Assembly: GCA_937927945.1 (NCBI GenBank)
Contig: CALEYW010000090.1
Location: 17,388-81,387, forward strand
Direction of reading: 5' to 3'
Source: an uncultured candidate division WPS-2 bacterium
Lineage (GTDB): Bacteria > Vulcanimicrobiota > Vulcanimicrobiia > Vulcanimicrobiales > Vulcanimicrobiaceae
DNA length: 64,000 bases
Numbering within the stretch: the first letter of the stretch is position 1; each line of letters starts with the position of its first letter. The position numbers were made by a program, and so were the translations under genes. A model generated the notes under the pieces. It was not told the DNA's origin and ran no database searches. It saw nothing but the letters and a program-made list of their open reading frames with translations. Of this stretch, positions 47,584 through 56,425 are shown one piece after another.

Positions 47584-48586
47584 CGCCGGCGTGGCCGATC
47601 CCGCCGCCGCGGCGATGCAGCTGGTCGACTATCGCGACCCCGCGGCGATCGTGCAGATTCCGACCCGCAACGGATTCGGCGCGGGACTCGTCGAGGCCGG
47701 ACGCCGCGACGAGAAGGTGATCGCGATCTGCGCCGACCTCGCCGAATCGACGCGCATGGAACCCTTCAAGGCCGCATTCCTGGAGCGCTACATCGAGATC
47801 GGCGTCGCCGAGCAGATGATCGTCGCGATGGCGGCGGGTCTCGCCGCCACCGGAAAGGTTCCGTTCATCGCGAGCTACGCGATGTTCAACCCCGGCCGCT
47901 CGTGGGAGCAAGTCCGCACCACGATGGCGCTCAACCAGACGAACGTGAAGATCGCGGGCGCCCACGCCGGCGTTTCCGTCGGTCCCGACGGCGCGACGCA
48001 TCAAGCCGTCGAAGACATCGCGATCATGCGGGTCATCCCGAACATGATCGTCGTCGTACCGTGCGACTCCGTCCAGACGAAAAAGGCGACGCTGGCGGTG
48101 GCCGAACGGTTCGGCCCCACCTACCTGCGCTTCGCGCGCGCCGAATCCGCGGTGATCACGACCGAGGGGACGCCGTTCGAGATCGGCAAAGCGCAGACGT
48201 TCCGCGACGGCACCGACGTCGCGATCGTCGCGTGCGGCATCCTCGTCTACAACGCGCTGCTCGCGGCGGAACAGCTGGCGGGCGACGGCATCGAATGCCG
48301 CGTGGTCAACAACCACACGATCAAGCCGATGGACGAGCCGGCGATCGTCGCCGCGGCGCGCGATTGCGGCGCGGTCGTCACGGTCGAGGAACACCAGGTG
48401 CACGGTGGGATGGGCTCGCGCGTCGCCGAGATCCTCGCCGCCCACCACCCGGCGCCGATCGAATTCATCGGCGTGCAAGACCGCTTCGGGCAATCGGGCA
48501 CGCCGGTCGAACTCGTCGAGGAGTACGGGATGGGCGTCACCGCGATCGTCGCGGCCGTCAAGCGCGCGTTGAGCCGCAAGCGGTGA
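47576..48586 (+). CDS. Transketolase, C-terminal (pyrimidine-binding) subunit
   Basis: A 336-residue partner of the preceding gene. It contains TRNGFGAGLVEAGRRDEKVI, CADLAESTRMEPFKAAFLER, the catalytic-glutamate block IGVAEQMIVAMAAGLAATGK, FIASYAMFNPGRSWEQVRTT and the C-terminal domain with GIECRVVNNHTIKPMDEPAI. GTG 47576 lies within the preceding stop region (8-bp overlap); GTG 47591 or ATG 47615 are alternatives. The split form is common in archaea and several bacterial phyla. Its end overlaps the OPT gene (GTGA). Confidence 0.93.
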   Translation: MANAGVADPAAAAMQLVDYRDPAAIVQIPTRNGFGAGLVEAGRRDEKVIAICADLAESTRMEPFKAAFLERYIEIGVAEQMIVAMAAGLAATGKVPFIASYAMFNPGRSWEQVRTTMALNQTNVKIAGAHAGVSVGPDGATHQAVEDIAIMRVIPNMIVVVPCDSVQTKKATLAVAERFGPTYLRFARAESAVITTEGTPFEIGKAQTFRDGTDVAIVACGILVYNALLAAEQLAGDGIECRVVNNHTIKPMDEPAIVAAARDCGAVVTVEEHQVHGGMGSRVAEILAAHHPAPIEFIGVQDRFGQSGTPVELVEEYGMGVTAIVAAVKRALSRKR

Positions 48587-50586
48587 TAGGCGCCGTCGAT
48601 CCAGCCCAGCGCGGCGTCGTGGTCGACTGGCGCGTCGAGCTCACGGTCCGTGGGATCATCCTTGGTGCGCTGATCACGCTGGTCTTCACCGCGGCGAACG
48701 TGTATTTGGGGCTCAAGGTCGGCCTCACGTTCGCGTCGTCGATTCCGGCCGCCGTCATTTCGATGGCGGTGCTGCGCTTCTTCAAGCGGTCGACGATCTG
48801 GGAGAACAACATCGTGCAGACCGTCGCCTCGGCGGCCGGCACGCTCTCGTCCATCATCTTCGTGCTGCCGGGCTTGGTGATGGTGGGCTGGTGGACGGGC
48901 TTCCCGTACTGGGAGTCGTTCGGCATCTGCGCCGTCGGTGGCATTCTCGGCGTGATGTACAGCGTGCCGCTGCGTCGCGCGATGGTCACCGGCAGCGACC
49001 TGCCGTATCCCGAAGGCGTCGCCGCCGCCGAAGTGCTGCAGGTCGGCGCGGCCGCAGGGAACAGTGACGCCGACAGCGCCGCGATCGCCGAGAACAAGGC
49101 CGGCCTCGCCGTGATCGTGTGGGGTTCGATCGCGAGCGCGGCGTTCGCGGGCGTCGTCGCGACGAAGCTCTTCGTCGGCGAGATCGCCGGCTACGTTCGC
49201 GCGGGTGCCGCGGTGACCGGCCTCGACGTCGGCCTCTCGCTCGCGCTGGTCGGCGTCGGACACCTCGTCGGCGTCACCGTCGGCGTCGCGATGCTGGCCG
49301 GTATCGTGCTGGCGTGGGGCGTGCTCGTACCGGCGCTCTCGTCGGTCCACGCCGCGAACGCGGATGCGGCAGCGCTCGCGAGCGACGTGTTTCGCCATCA
49401 GGTCCGCTTCATCGGCGCGGGCGCGATCGGCGTCGCGGCGATCTGGTCGCTCGGACGCTTGGCCGGGCCCGTCGTCGGCGGCGTCATCTCATCGCTGCGC
49501 GCGGCCGGCGCGCGGGGGAGAGGGCCGGTCGACACGCGGCCGATCACCGAGCAAGACATTCCCTTCCCCACCGTCGCGATCGTCAGCGCGGCCTGCCTCG
49601 TGCCGCTCGCCATCCTGCTCGGTGCGTTCATCGCCGGAACTCCGCTCGGCAGCGCGACGCTCCCGCTGGTGCTCGGAGCGCTCGTCTACATCGTGCTGGC
49701 CGGCATCGTCGTCGCCGCGGTGTGCGGGTACATGGCCGGACTCATCGGCTCGTCGAACTCGCCGGTTTCGGGTCTGGCGATCCTCACCGTGCTCGGCGCC
49801 GCACTGCTGCTCGTCGTCCTCGCCCATCCGGCCGACGCGAACGCGCAGAAAGCGCTCGTCGCGTTCTCGCTGTTCGTCACCGCGATCATCATCAACATCG
49901 CGACGATCTCGAACGACAATTTGCAAGATCTCAAAACCGGGCAGCTCGTCGGCGCGACGCCGTGGAGACAGCAGGTCGCGCTCGTGCTCGGCGTCATCTT
50001 CGGCGCCGCCGTCATTCCGCCGATCCTCGATCTGCTCAACCATGCGTACGGCTTCGCCGGCTCGCCGATCCACGGCATCACCGCGCAGCCGCTCGCCGCA
50101 CCGCAGGCCACGCTGATCTCGGCACTCGCCAACGGCGTGATCACCGGCCAGCTCGACTGGAACCTGGTCGGCATCGGCGCGCTCATCGGCGCGGGCGTCG
50201 TCTTGATCGACGAAGTATTGCGCCGAACGATGCGCAAGCAATTCCCGCCGCTCGCGGTCGCGCTGGGGATCTACCTGCCGATGTCGGTGACCTTCATGGT
50301 CGTCGTTGGCGCGTTCCTCGGCAAGGCGTACAACACCGCGATCGAGTCGCGCCCGAACGGCGAGGTCGCAAAGCGCCTCGGCATCCTGCTTGCATCCGGC
50401 TTGATCGTCGGCGAGAGCCTGTTCGGCGTCGTCTTGTCCGGAATCATCGTCGCATCCGGCAAAGACGAACCGCTCGGATTTCCGTTCATCGGCGCCGACT
50501 TCCAAACCGCCGCAACATGGCTGGGCGGCCTAGCCTTTGTCGCGCTCGTCGCAGTCCTCTACCGCTGGGTCGCGCGCCTGGCATAG
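48583..50586 (+). CDS. OPT-family oligopeptide transporter
   Basis: A 667-residue membrane protein of the OPT superfamily (peptides or metal-chelate complexes). The start LTVRGIILGALITLVFTAAN followed by VYLGLKVGLTFASSIPAAVI and WENNIVQTVASAAGTLSSII is diagnostic, as are LPYPEGVAAAEVLQVG, GLIGSSNSPVSGLAILTVLG and ISNDNLQDLKTGQLVGATPW. About 15 helices are visible. GTG 48583 overlaps the transketolase stop, so it is in the same operon although functionally unrelated. The substrate cannot be read from sequence. Confidence 0.92.
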   Translation: MIGAVDPAQRGVVVDWRVELTVRGIILGALITLVFTAANVYLGLKVGLTFASSIPAAVISMAVLRFFKRSTIWENNIVQTVASAAGTLSSIIFVLPGLVMVGWWTGFPYWESFGICAVGGILGVMYSVPLRRAMVTGSDLPYPEGVAAAEVLQVGAAAGNSDADSAAIAENKAGLAVIVWGSIASAAFAGVVATKLFVGEIAGYVRAGAAVTGLDVGLSLALVGVGHLVGVTVGVAMLAGIVLAWGVLVPALSSVHAANADAAALASDVFRHQVRFIGAGAIGVAAIWSLGRLAGPVVGGVISSLRAAGARGRGPVDTRPITEQDIPFPTVAIVSAACLVPLAILLGAFIAGTPLGSATLPLVLGALVYIVLAGIVVAAVCGYMAGLIGSSNSPVSGLAILTVLGAALLLVVLAHPADANAQKALVAFSLFVTAIIINIATISNDNLQDLKTGQLVGATPWRQQVALVLGVIFGAAVIPPILDLLNHAYGFAGSPIHGITAQPLAAPQATLISALANGVITGQLDWNLVGIGALIGAGVVLIDEVLRRTMRKQFPPLAVALGIYLPMSVTFMVVVGAFLGKAYNTAIESRPNGEVAKRLGILLASGLIVGESLFGVVLSGIIVASGKDEPLGFPFIGADFQTAATWLGGLAFVALVAVLYRWVARLA

Positions 50587-50587
50587 C

Positions 50588-51481
50588 CTATGCGGCGACG
50601 GCGCCGCTCAGTTGATCGGCGATAAGCCCGATGCGACGTGCGACCAGCATCTGGGCGATCGCGAGCGTTTGCGAGCGGCCCTCTCCGTACGTTCCCGCAT
50701 AGGCTCCGAGATCGTGCGGTCGCGATGCCGCGTGGCGGGCGCCGATCCGATTCCAGATCGCGTCTTCGATCGCGCGCGCGGTCGCGTCGTCGATCGTATC
50801 GTCGACTTCGATGACCGAGCGCGGATACGGGCCCGGGCCGTCGTCGATCAGGCGCATGCGGGTCGACGCACTGGCGAACTCAGAGTAGTCGAGGGGCGGC
50901 AGACGACCGCTCTTGTTGAACGTGACCCCGCGCTCGTTGAACGAGGCGTGGATGTCGGCGAACTCCGACTGCGGGGCGATGTAGCGCTCGTAGTCGGCGC
51001 GTCGCCGTTCCATCTCCGCGCGCACTTGCTCTTCACGGTATCCCCGTTCGGTCGTGTCGCGCTGGATCGTCCACTCTTGTTTCAATTCCGGCTGCGGCTC
51101 GAGCCACACGGCAACGTCGAAGAGCGAGCGCAGCACGCGCGTGTAGAGCGGAAAGAGGCCTTGCACCAGCACGATGTCGCGCGGTTCGACGGTCTCGGTC
51201 GCGGAGATCGCGCCCAGCAGATGGTTGTACACCGGCTTCGTGATCGCCCCGCCGTGCGCGAGCTGCGAGAGATCTTCGTCCATCGCTGCGAAATTGTGCG
51301 CGCGTGGATCGAGCGCGGTGATGCCGACCGCGTTTCGTTGGGCGCGGTTCAGCCCGAGATAGCCGTCGAGGCGCACTTCGGTGCAGCGCTCGTCGCCGAA
51401 GATCGCGCGGAGTCCCGCGCACAGGGTTGCCTTACCGGTTCCAGAATCGCCGCCGACGGCGACCATGATTGGGCGTGCCAT
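50588..51481 (-). CDS. prk: Phosphoribulokinase
   Basis: A 297-residue kinase that makes ribulose-1,5-bisphosphate, the substrate of Rubisco. P-loop AVGGDSGTGKATLCAGL is near residue 9. LDGYLGLNRAQRNAVGITAL and DPRAHNFAAMDEDLSQLAHG match the substrate-binding region (compare D.YHR, LDP.A.NFD). IVLVQGLFPLYTRVLRSLFD corresponds to the VxEGLxPL block, and EWTIQRDTTERGYREEQVRA is the PRK signature region. The short class fits bacterial class I-like enzymes. Beside a transketolase it suggests a Calvin cycle; no Rubisco gene is in the window. Uridine kinase is the main alternative, but motif details favour PRK. Confidence 0.87.
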   Translation of the reverse strand: MARPIMVAVGGDSGTGKATLCAGLRAIFGDERCTEVRLDGYLGLNRAQRNAVGITALDPRAHNFAAMDEDLSQLAHGGAITKPVYNHLLGAISATETVEPRDIVLVQGLFPLYTRVLRSLFDVAVWLEPQPELKQEWTIQRDTTERGYREEQVRAEMERRRADYERYIAPQSEFADIHASFNERGVTFNKSGRLPPLDYSEFASASTRMRLIDDGPGPYPRSVIEVDDTIDDATARAIEDAIWNRIGARHAASRPHDLGAYAGTYGEGRSQTLAIAQMLVARRIGLIADQLSGAVAA

Positions 51482-51594
51482 GGTTCGAAGTTATCACGCT
51501 CGCCCGCTCCGGTGGTGGTCCCGAGCGCGAAACGCACGAAACGGCCCCCAAGATGCGCGCAACGTGACCTGAAATACCGACGAGGAGCCTGCTT

Positions 51595-53061
51595 GTGCCG
51601 ACGAACGCCGCGACGCTGAACTACCGGAGTGCGCGCGAGCTCGCCGCAGCGCTCGAGGCCCGCGAATTTTCGGCGGTGGAACTCCTCGAACACACCATCG
51701 CGCGAATCGAACGGCATGACGACGCCGTCAATGCCGTGCCTGTGCGCGACTTCGAACGCGCGCGCGTCGCCGCCGCCGCCGCCGACGCGGCACTCGCTGG
51801 CGGTGAACGCGGCCCGCTGCTGGGCATCCCGATGACCGCCAAGGAGTCGTACAACGTCGCCGGACTGCCCACCACCTGGGGCTTCCCGGCCTTCAAAGAC
51901 TGGCGCGCAACGGAAGACGCCGTCGCGGTCGCCCGGCTCAAGGCGGCCGGCGCGGTCTTCGCCGGAAAGACGAACGTGCCGGTCGGGCTGGGCGACTGGC
52001 AGTCCTACAACGAGGTCTACGGGACGACGAACAACCCATGGCACATGGGCCGGTCGCCGGGCGGTTCTTCCGGCGGTTCCGCCGCATCGCTCGCTGCGGG
52101 CTACGTCTCGCTCGAAATCGGTTCGGACATCGGCGGCTCCCTGCGCGCGCCGGCGCACTTCTGCGGCGTCTTCAGCCACAAGCCCAGTTACGGACTGCTG
52201 CCCGGCCGCGGCCACGCGTTTCCGGGAACCGACGGTCCGCCTGCGGATCTCGCGGCGATCGGGCCGCTTGCACGAAGCGCCGGCGATCTCGCGCTTGCGC
52301 TGGAGATCCTCGCACGCCCGGACGACGCTGATGCCGTCGGCTACCGCCTCGCGCTGCCGCCGCCGCGCCACAACCGCATCGCGGACTTCCGCGTGCTCGT
52401 CTTGGACGAACACCCCGACTTCCCGACGTCGTCGTCGGTGCGTGCGGCACTGCAGCGGGTCGCCGACGCGCTCGCGAACGAAGGCACGCCCGTCGCGCGC
52501 AGCAGCCCGCTCGTCCCCGATCTCGCGCGCGCCGCGCGCGTCTTCTCCAGCCTCTTGTTCGCCTCGATGTCGGCGCGCTGGCCCGCCGATCTCATCGCGC
52601 GCATCCAAGCAGCGTCAGCCGCACTCGCTCGCGACGACGAGAGCCTGCACGCCTATCGCCTTCGCGGCGCCGTCCTGACCCACGGCGCATGGCTTGCGCT
52701 CGACGCGCAACGCGCGCGTCAGCGTGCCCAGTGGCGCGAACTGTTCGGCACGTTCGACGCCGTCATCTGCCCTGCGATGCCGACGCCGGCATTCCCGCAC
52801 GACCACACAGCCGACTTCGACGCGCGCACGCTCGACGTCGACGGGACGGCGCGTCCGTACGCGAATCAAGTCGTCTGGGCCGGCGTGCCGACGTCGCCGG
52901 GCTTACCTGCGACCACCGTCCCGATCGAACGCGATCCCAGCGGTCTCCCGGTGGGCGTGCAGATCATCGGCCCGCACCTCGAGGACCGCACCCCGATCGC
53001 ACTCGCCGGCGTGCTCGAGCACATCTTCGGCGGCTTCACCCCTCCGCCCGGCTTCGCATAG
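51595..53061 (+). CDS. Amidase (amidase signature family)
   Basis: A 488-residue amidase-signature hydrolase with a Ser-cisSer-Lys triad. Catalytic Lys is in LGIPMTAKESYNVAGLPTTW near residue 83; the signature is GRSPGGSSGGSAASLAAGYV and LEIGSDIGGSLRAPAHFCGV near residues 150-190. The C-terminal part CPAMPTPAFPHDH and PATTVPIERDPSGLPVGVQI is typical. It is not GatA-like by context (no gatB/gatC nearby). GAGGAG lies before GTG 51595. Substrate unknown. Divergent from prk with a 113-bp gap. Confidence 0.92.
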   Translation: MPTNAATLNYRSARELAAALEAREFSAVELLEHTIARIERHDDAVNAVPVRDFERARVAAAAADAALAGGERGPLLGIPMTAKESYNVAGLPTTWGFPAFKDWRATEDAVAVARLKAAGAVFAGKTNVPVGLGDWQSYNEVYGTTNNPWHMGRSPGGSSGGSAASLAAGYVSLEIGSDIGGSLRAPAHFCGVFSHKPSYGLLPGRGHAFPGTDGPPADLAAIGPLARSAGDLALALEILARPDDADAVGYRLALPPPRHNRIADFRVLVLDEHPDFPTSSSVRAALQRVADALANEGTPVARSSPLVPDLARAARVFSSLLFASMSARWPADLIARIQAASAALARDDESLHAYRLRGAVLTHGAWLALDAQRARQRAQWRELFGTFDAVICPAMPTPAFPHDHTADFDARTLDVDGTARPYANQVVWAGVPTSPGLPATTVPIERDPSGLPVGVQIIGPHLEDRTPIALAGVLEHIFGGFTPPPGFA

Positions 53062-53129
53062 CGTCGCCGCCGAACTGGCGCCCCGTCGGGACATTGCCCT
53101 GTCCGATTACCGAAATGTTTGCAAACGCC

Positions 53130-53165
53130 GTGCGTATCTTTCGAAATGCGGTGCGTATCTTTCGA
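53130..53165. repeat. 21-bp-spaced direct repeat GTGCGTATCTTTCGA
   Basis: GTGCGTATCTTTCGA occurs at 53130-53144 and again at 53151-53165, two helical turns apart, in the 243-bp gap between the amidase and aldo/keto reductase genes. Such in-phase repeats often bind activators. A related CGAAATG also precedes each copy. Confidence 0.55.
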
Positions 53166-53304
53166 TTCGTCTCCCGGCTCTAACGCCTGTCTCCGCTTCA
53201 GCAAGCACACGCCGCTGAGACGCGACCGCGATGCGAAAACATTCGCCGAATAATTCGGTCGTATCGAGCGGCGAATGCGGACTGGAGAGAGATTGGAGTT
53301 TGTA

Positions 53305-54180
53305 ATGCAAGAGAATATGAAGCTTACTGCCGCAGCATCTGGAACCGTAACGATTGGCGGCGACCTAAGGGTCAATCGCATGGGTTATGGCGCCATGCGA
53401 ATCACGGGTGACGGAGTTTGGGGACCTCCCTCGGACCATGCCGGCGCGATCGCCGTGCTTCGGCGAGCTGTGGAATTGGACGTGAACGTGATCGACACGG
53501 CCGATTCGTACGGCCCGAACGTTTCTGAGGAATTGATTTGCGAGGCGTTGTACCCGTATCCTAAAGACCTGGTCATTGCAACCAAAGGAGGATGGTATCG
53601 GCCCGGACCCGGCATCTGGGCGCACGACGCCAGCCCGGCGCATTTGCGCGATGCCGTTGACGGCAGCTTGAAGCGTCTACGACTCGAACGCATCGATCTC
53701 TATCAGCTTCACACGCCCGATCCCGCGGTAGCGTTCGAAGAATCGATTGAGACGCTCGCCGCGTTGCGCCGAGAGGGCAAAATCCGCCACATCGGTCTCT
53801 CTAACGTGACGTGGGAACACGTGGAACGGGCTCGCGCCATCGTTCCCATCGTCTCTGTGCAAAACCGCTATAGCGTCGCCGATCATCGAGAATCCGATCG
53901 CATCGTCGACAATTGCGAACGCGAAGGCCTCGTATTCTTCCCCTGGAATCCGGTGATTCGGTCGTCAGCTGCCGGCGATGCTATTCAAAGCGTGGCGCGT
54001 GCGCACGCCGCGACGGTTCACCAGATTGCCTTGGCTTGGCTCCTGCGTCGCTCCCGGAACATGCTTCCGATTCCGGGAACGACGTCGATACGCCACCTCG
54101 AGGAAAACACCGCTGCGGGCGCGATTGCGCTCACGGACGACGAATTCCAGGCCCTAACGCGGCAGCCGGTTCTCCGGTAG
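53305..54180 (+). CDS. Aldo/keto reductase
   Basis: A 291-residue NADPH-dependent reductase with a TIM barrel. Family motifs are MGYGAMRITGDGVWGPPSDH, the catalytic Asp and Tyr in NVIDTADSYGPNVSEELICE, the catalytic Lys in DLVIATKGGW, then IDLYQLHTPDP, KIRHIGLSNVTWEHVERA and IPGTTSIRHLEEN, which binds the nucleotide phosphate. ATG 53305 has GGAG seven bases upstream; ATG 53317 is possible. Codon use appears less GC-rich at its start than neighbours. Substrate unknown. Confidence 0.92.
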   Translation: MQENMKLTAAASGTVTIGGDLRVNRMGYGAMRITGDGVWGPPSDHAGAIAVLRRAVELDVNVIDTADSYGPNVSEELICEALYPYPKDLVIATKGGWYRPGPGIWAHDASPAHLRDAVDGSLKRLRLERIDLYQLHTPDPAVAFEESIETLAALRREGKIRHIGLSNVTWEHVERARAIVPIVSVQNRYSVADHRESDRIVDNCEREGLVFFPWNPVIRSSAAGDAIQSVARAHAATVHQIALAWLLRRSRNMLPIPGTTSIRHLEENTAAGAIALTDDEFQALTRQPVLR

Positions 54181-54214
54181 CCGTAACTCGTCGCTCGAGA
54201 TTCGTCCCTATCGC

Positions 54215-55251
54215 GTGCACGACAATCGATGGACTGAACTTTGCCTGACGACGTTGGCCGTCGTCGCCCTCCTCCTCTTGCCACGGTTGACCGCATCGGC
54301 ACGAGACCTTCAACGCGACTCGCAGAGCGCTCCGCGGATTGCCATCCCGGATCGCGCGATCGTGGACGCCGTCACCGTCGAGACGTACGGTGAAGTGAAG
54401 GAGGACGCCGTCTGGCGGTATCTCTCACTCAGAAGAGGTGCGCGGCTCGACCAAGCGGCGGTCGACCATGACTACGACAACCTCGTGAAGCTCGGCGGAT
54501 ACCGCGTTCGTCTTGCCGTCACACGCGGTAGCAGCGCGAACACGATGACGCTTCACTGGATGGTCATGTCACCGTGGTTCAAGCTCACCGCGCATCCTCT
54601 CTACGAAGAGGCGCCGCTTTCCGATCCCACCAGAGGAGTTGGGTTCGTGGTGACCTCGCCGCAGCTCAGCAAGAGCGGAGGCAACGTAGCGTTCGTGACT
54701 TCGCGGAATCGCTGGGCGCATCATTACTCGCATTATGTCGGGTGAAGTGTCGCAGTTTATGCTAGAACCAGACCACGTCCCGGAGCCAATTGAACGCCAG
54801 GCTCGGTTGGAGGCGGCCGGGCTGTTGGTGGTCCAGTTTCTTTGAGGTCACCGTAGACACGAAGGCGGTGTTTCGCAATGTGCGGCGGACGCCGACTACC
54901 GCAATCAATTGGCGAATTGGGCCGGTTTGCTACGGGCTGCCGGATTCAGGCATTAATCTCAGCGACGTATGCGCCGGCGACCTGCGTTACTTCGCCGGAA
55001 TTGGCAAGGGGCGGCGCACCCGGGCTGCGGTTCATTTGAACGGCTACATGAAGCCGGCGCGTGCGCTCGCTGTGCTCTATACGAGCGTTGTCGGCTGGGT
55101 ACCGGCCGCTAGCGCGAATTTGGCGACCGTACGCGGCCGCGCGGTCCGCGGCGACTTATCTGGATTAGCACAGCCAACTACACTGAAGCTCAGCGCGACT
55201 GCCGGTTCGTCTCGGCGATCGTCCGGTCAAGAACGTGGAGCATCGACGTGA
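54215..55251 (+). pseudogene. Surface antigen/BamA-like outer-membrane protein, decayed
   Basis: A GTG/ATG-type start near 54215 leads to a signal peptide (LCLTTLAVVALLLLPRLTAS) and a POTRA-like domain: VTVETYGEVKEDAVWRYLSL, ARLDQAAVDHDYDNLVKLGG. A barrel-like part begins with GVGFVVTSPQLSKSGGNVAF, then SRNRWAHHYSHYVG before a TGA at 54743. Barrel-like sequence continues in another frame from about 54790: NARLGWRRPGCWWSSFFEVT, VDTKAVFRNVRRTPTTAINW and TRAAVHLNGYMKPARALAVL, and is cut off before a complete barrel. So at least one frameshift plus a 3' truncation disrupts the gene. Confidence 0.6.
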
Positions 55252-55381
55252 CGACGTCGACGATTAGGAGGATCTCGCGCTGGATGTCCGCGACGTCGTC
55301 GGGCTTGCCTTCGTTCAAGCGACGGCGCAATTCTGCGAGACGCGTATTCGCGCGTTCGAGTTCCATCGAGTTCAGGGGCAT
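55190..55381 (-). CDS. Small helical protein, unknown
   Basis: A 63-residue, highly charged protein, probably one helical hairpin: LNSMELERANTRLAELRRRL, NEGKPDDVADIQREILLIVD, VVTSMLHVLDRTIAETNRQS. GGAG lies eight bases before ATG 55381. It is divergent from the ArsR gene at 55426 and overlaps the decayed 3' end of the surface-antigen relic on the other strand by about 60 bp. No family recognised; coding character is moderate. Confidence 0.5.
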   Translation of the reverse strand: MPLNSMELERANTRLAELRRRLNEGKPDDVADIQREILLIVDVVTSMLHVLDRTIAETNRQSR

Positions 55382-55425
55382 CTGGGGGATCTCCGATCGC
55401 GCCATCGCCAAGGGTGGACACACAA

Positions 55426-55770
55426 ATGGCCGAATATACGAATGTGCGGTATAGCTTCAAGGCCGAGTTCTTCAAAGTCCTCGCCAATCCAGTGAGAATC
55501 CGGATCCTGGACGCGCTCCGCGAGGGGCCTCAAAGCGTGGGGGAGCTGCGAGCCCGGCTCGATACCGAGCAAGCGACGATTTCCCAGCACCTGGCCATTC
55601 TACGCGCTCGGAATTTCGTCATCACCGAGCGGCGCGGTACGACCGTCTTGTATGAAATCAGCGATCCCGCCATCTGGAAGCTGCTGGATTCGGCGCGCGA
55701 GATATTCGACAACCAGCTCGTTAGCGTTCGGACCGCCCTCGAGAGTCTCAAGCGTGAGGAAGCGGGCTGA
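55426..55770 (+). CDS. ArsR-family regulator
   Basis: A 114-residue winged-helix regulator. KAEFFKVLANPVRIRILDAL, REGPQSVGELRARLDTEQAT, ISQHLAILRARNFVITERRG and TTVLYEISDPAIWKLLDSAR follow the ArsR plan. There are no cysteines, so it is not a classical arsenic sensor. AAGGGTGG precedes ATG 55426. It is closely similar to the ArsR gene at the other end of the hydrogenase-like operon (63380), sharing RIRILDAL-like and EQATISQHLAILRAR blocks, so the two are paralogues flanking the cluster. Codons 3-7 contain the 13-bp motif also found at 34706. Confidence 0.88.
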   Translation: MAEYTNVRYSFKAEFFKVLANPVRIRILDALREGPQSVGELRARLDTEQATISQHLAILRARNFVITERRGTTVLYEISDPAIWKLLDSAREIFDNQLVSVRTALESLKREEAG

Positions 55771-56231
55771 GAGCGAGAGTCGCGCCTCGCATCGCCAGGT
55801 CCAAGTCCATCGTAGCGCCGATGACCCTGCGCTGAAACGCGCACCCGATCGGCCGTCCCGCGAAGCCGCATGAGAGACGCCTCCATCTGCAAGCGGTCAC
55901 CCGGAACCGCAACGCCTTTGAATCGCGCGGTCCCGATGCCGGCCAGATATGCCATCTTGCGCCGATAGTCCGCGGGAGCGACGACCAGCAAGCCGCCGAG
56001 TTGTGCCATCGCTTCGATCACAAGCGTATTCGGCAAAGCGTGGTGCACAGACGACCACCACGGCTCGTTCGCCGAGATGTTCTTGTAGCCGCGCGCCCGC
56101 ATCGCCGAGAGCTCCTGCACGCGATCCAACAGCAGCATCGGATGCCGATGCGGCAGCAGGCGGATGAGCGCCGCCGCGTCCAGCGCGATCCGTCCGTCTT
56201 CGGATTCGGACTCGCGCGCCGCCGATTGCAC
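55748..56231 (-). pseudogene. FabZ-like hotdog dehydratase, one frameshift
   Basis: GTG 56231 begins a hotdog-fold protein: LLPHRHPMLLLDRVQELSAM, RGYKNISANEPWWSSVHHAL, PNTLVIEAMAQLGGLLVVAP and RFKGVAVPGDRLQMEASLMR, clearly related to 3-hydroxyacyl-ACP dehydratase FabZ (HRxPxLxxDRV, NEPxF, IEAMAQ). At the CCC run 55857-55859 removal of one base would continue as GRPIGCAFQRRVIGATMDLD and end at 55748. Without that correction the frame runs far into the ArsR gene. So it is a frameshifted gene or a sequencing error. The site before IEAMAQ is unusual (VHHALPN instead of HFP..PVMPG). It follows the DUF4177 gene by five bases, in the hydrogenase-like operon. Confidence 0.6.
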
Positions 56232-56236
56232 GAGGG

Positions 56237-56425
56237 TCAGGCGCTGCGTTCGCGTTCGCGTTCGAGAAAGACCGCGAGAGATCGCTCGTGTTGCACGTCT
56301 TCCCGGATATGGATGACATGCCAACCCTGCGCACCGAGCGCGTTGAGCGTCGAGATCGCGTTCGAGCCTTCGTCGCGCAGTTCGACTCGATCGAGAAGGA
56401 CGAGTTTGAACTCGTACTGCTTCAT
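56237..56425 (-). CDS. DUF4177-like small protein
   Basis: A 62-residue protein, MKQYEFKLVLLDRVELRDEG, then SNAISTLNALGAQGWHVIHI and REDVQHERSLAVFLERERE. The pattern YEFKxV...LN.LGAQGW.V......LER is that of DUF4177, a small beta-rich domain of unknown function. ATG 56425 touches the stop of the NuoB-like gene, and its own stop is five bases from the FabZ-like start, so it is translated within the hydrogenase-like operon. Its role there is unknown. Confidence 0.8.
   Translation of the reverse strand: MKQYEFKLVLLDRVELRDEGSNAISTLNALGAQGWHVIHIREDVQHERSLAVFLERERERSA

Noticed and set aside
54743..54745. TGA in the surface-antigen gene considered as readthrough
   Set aside because: Homology continues in a different frame, not the same one, and the 3' end is truncated; this is decay.
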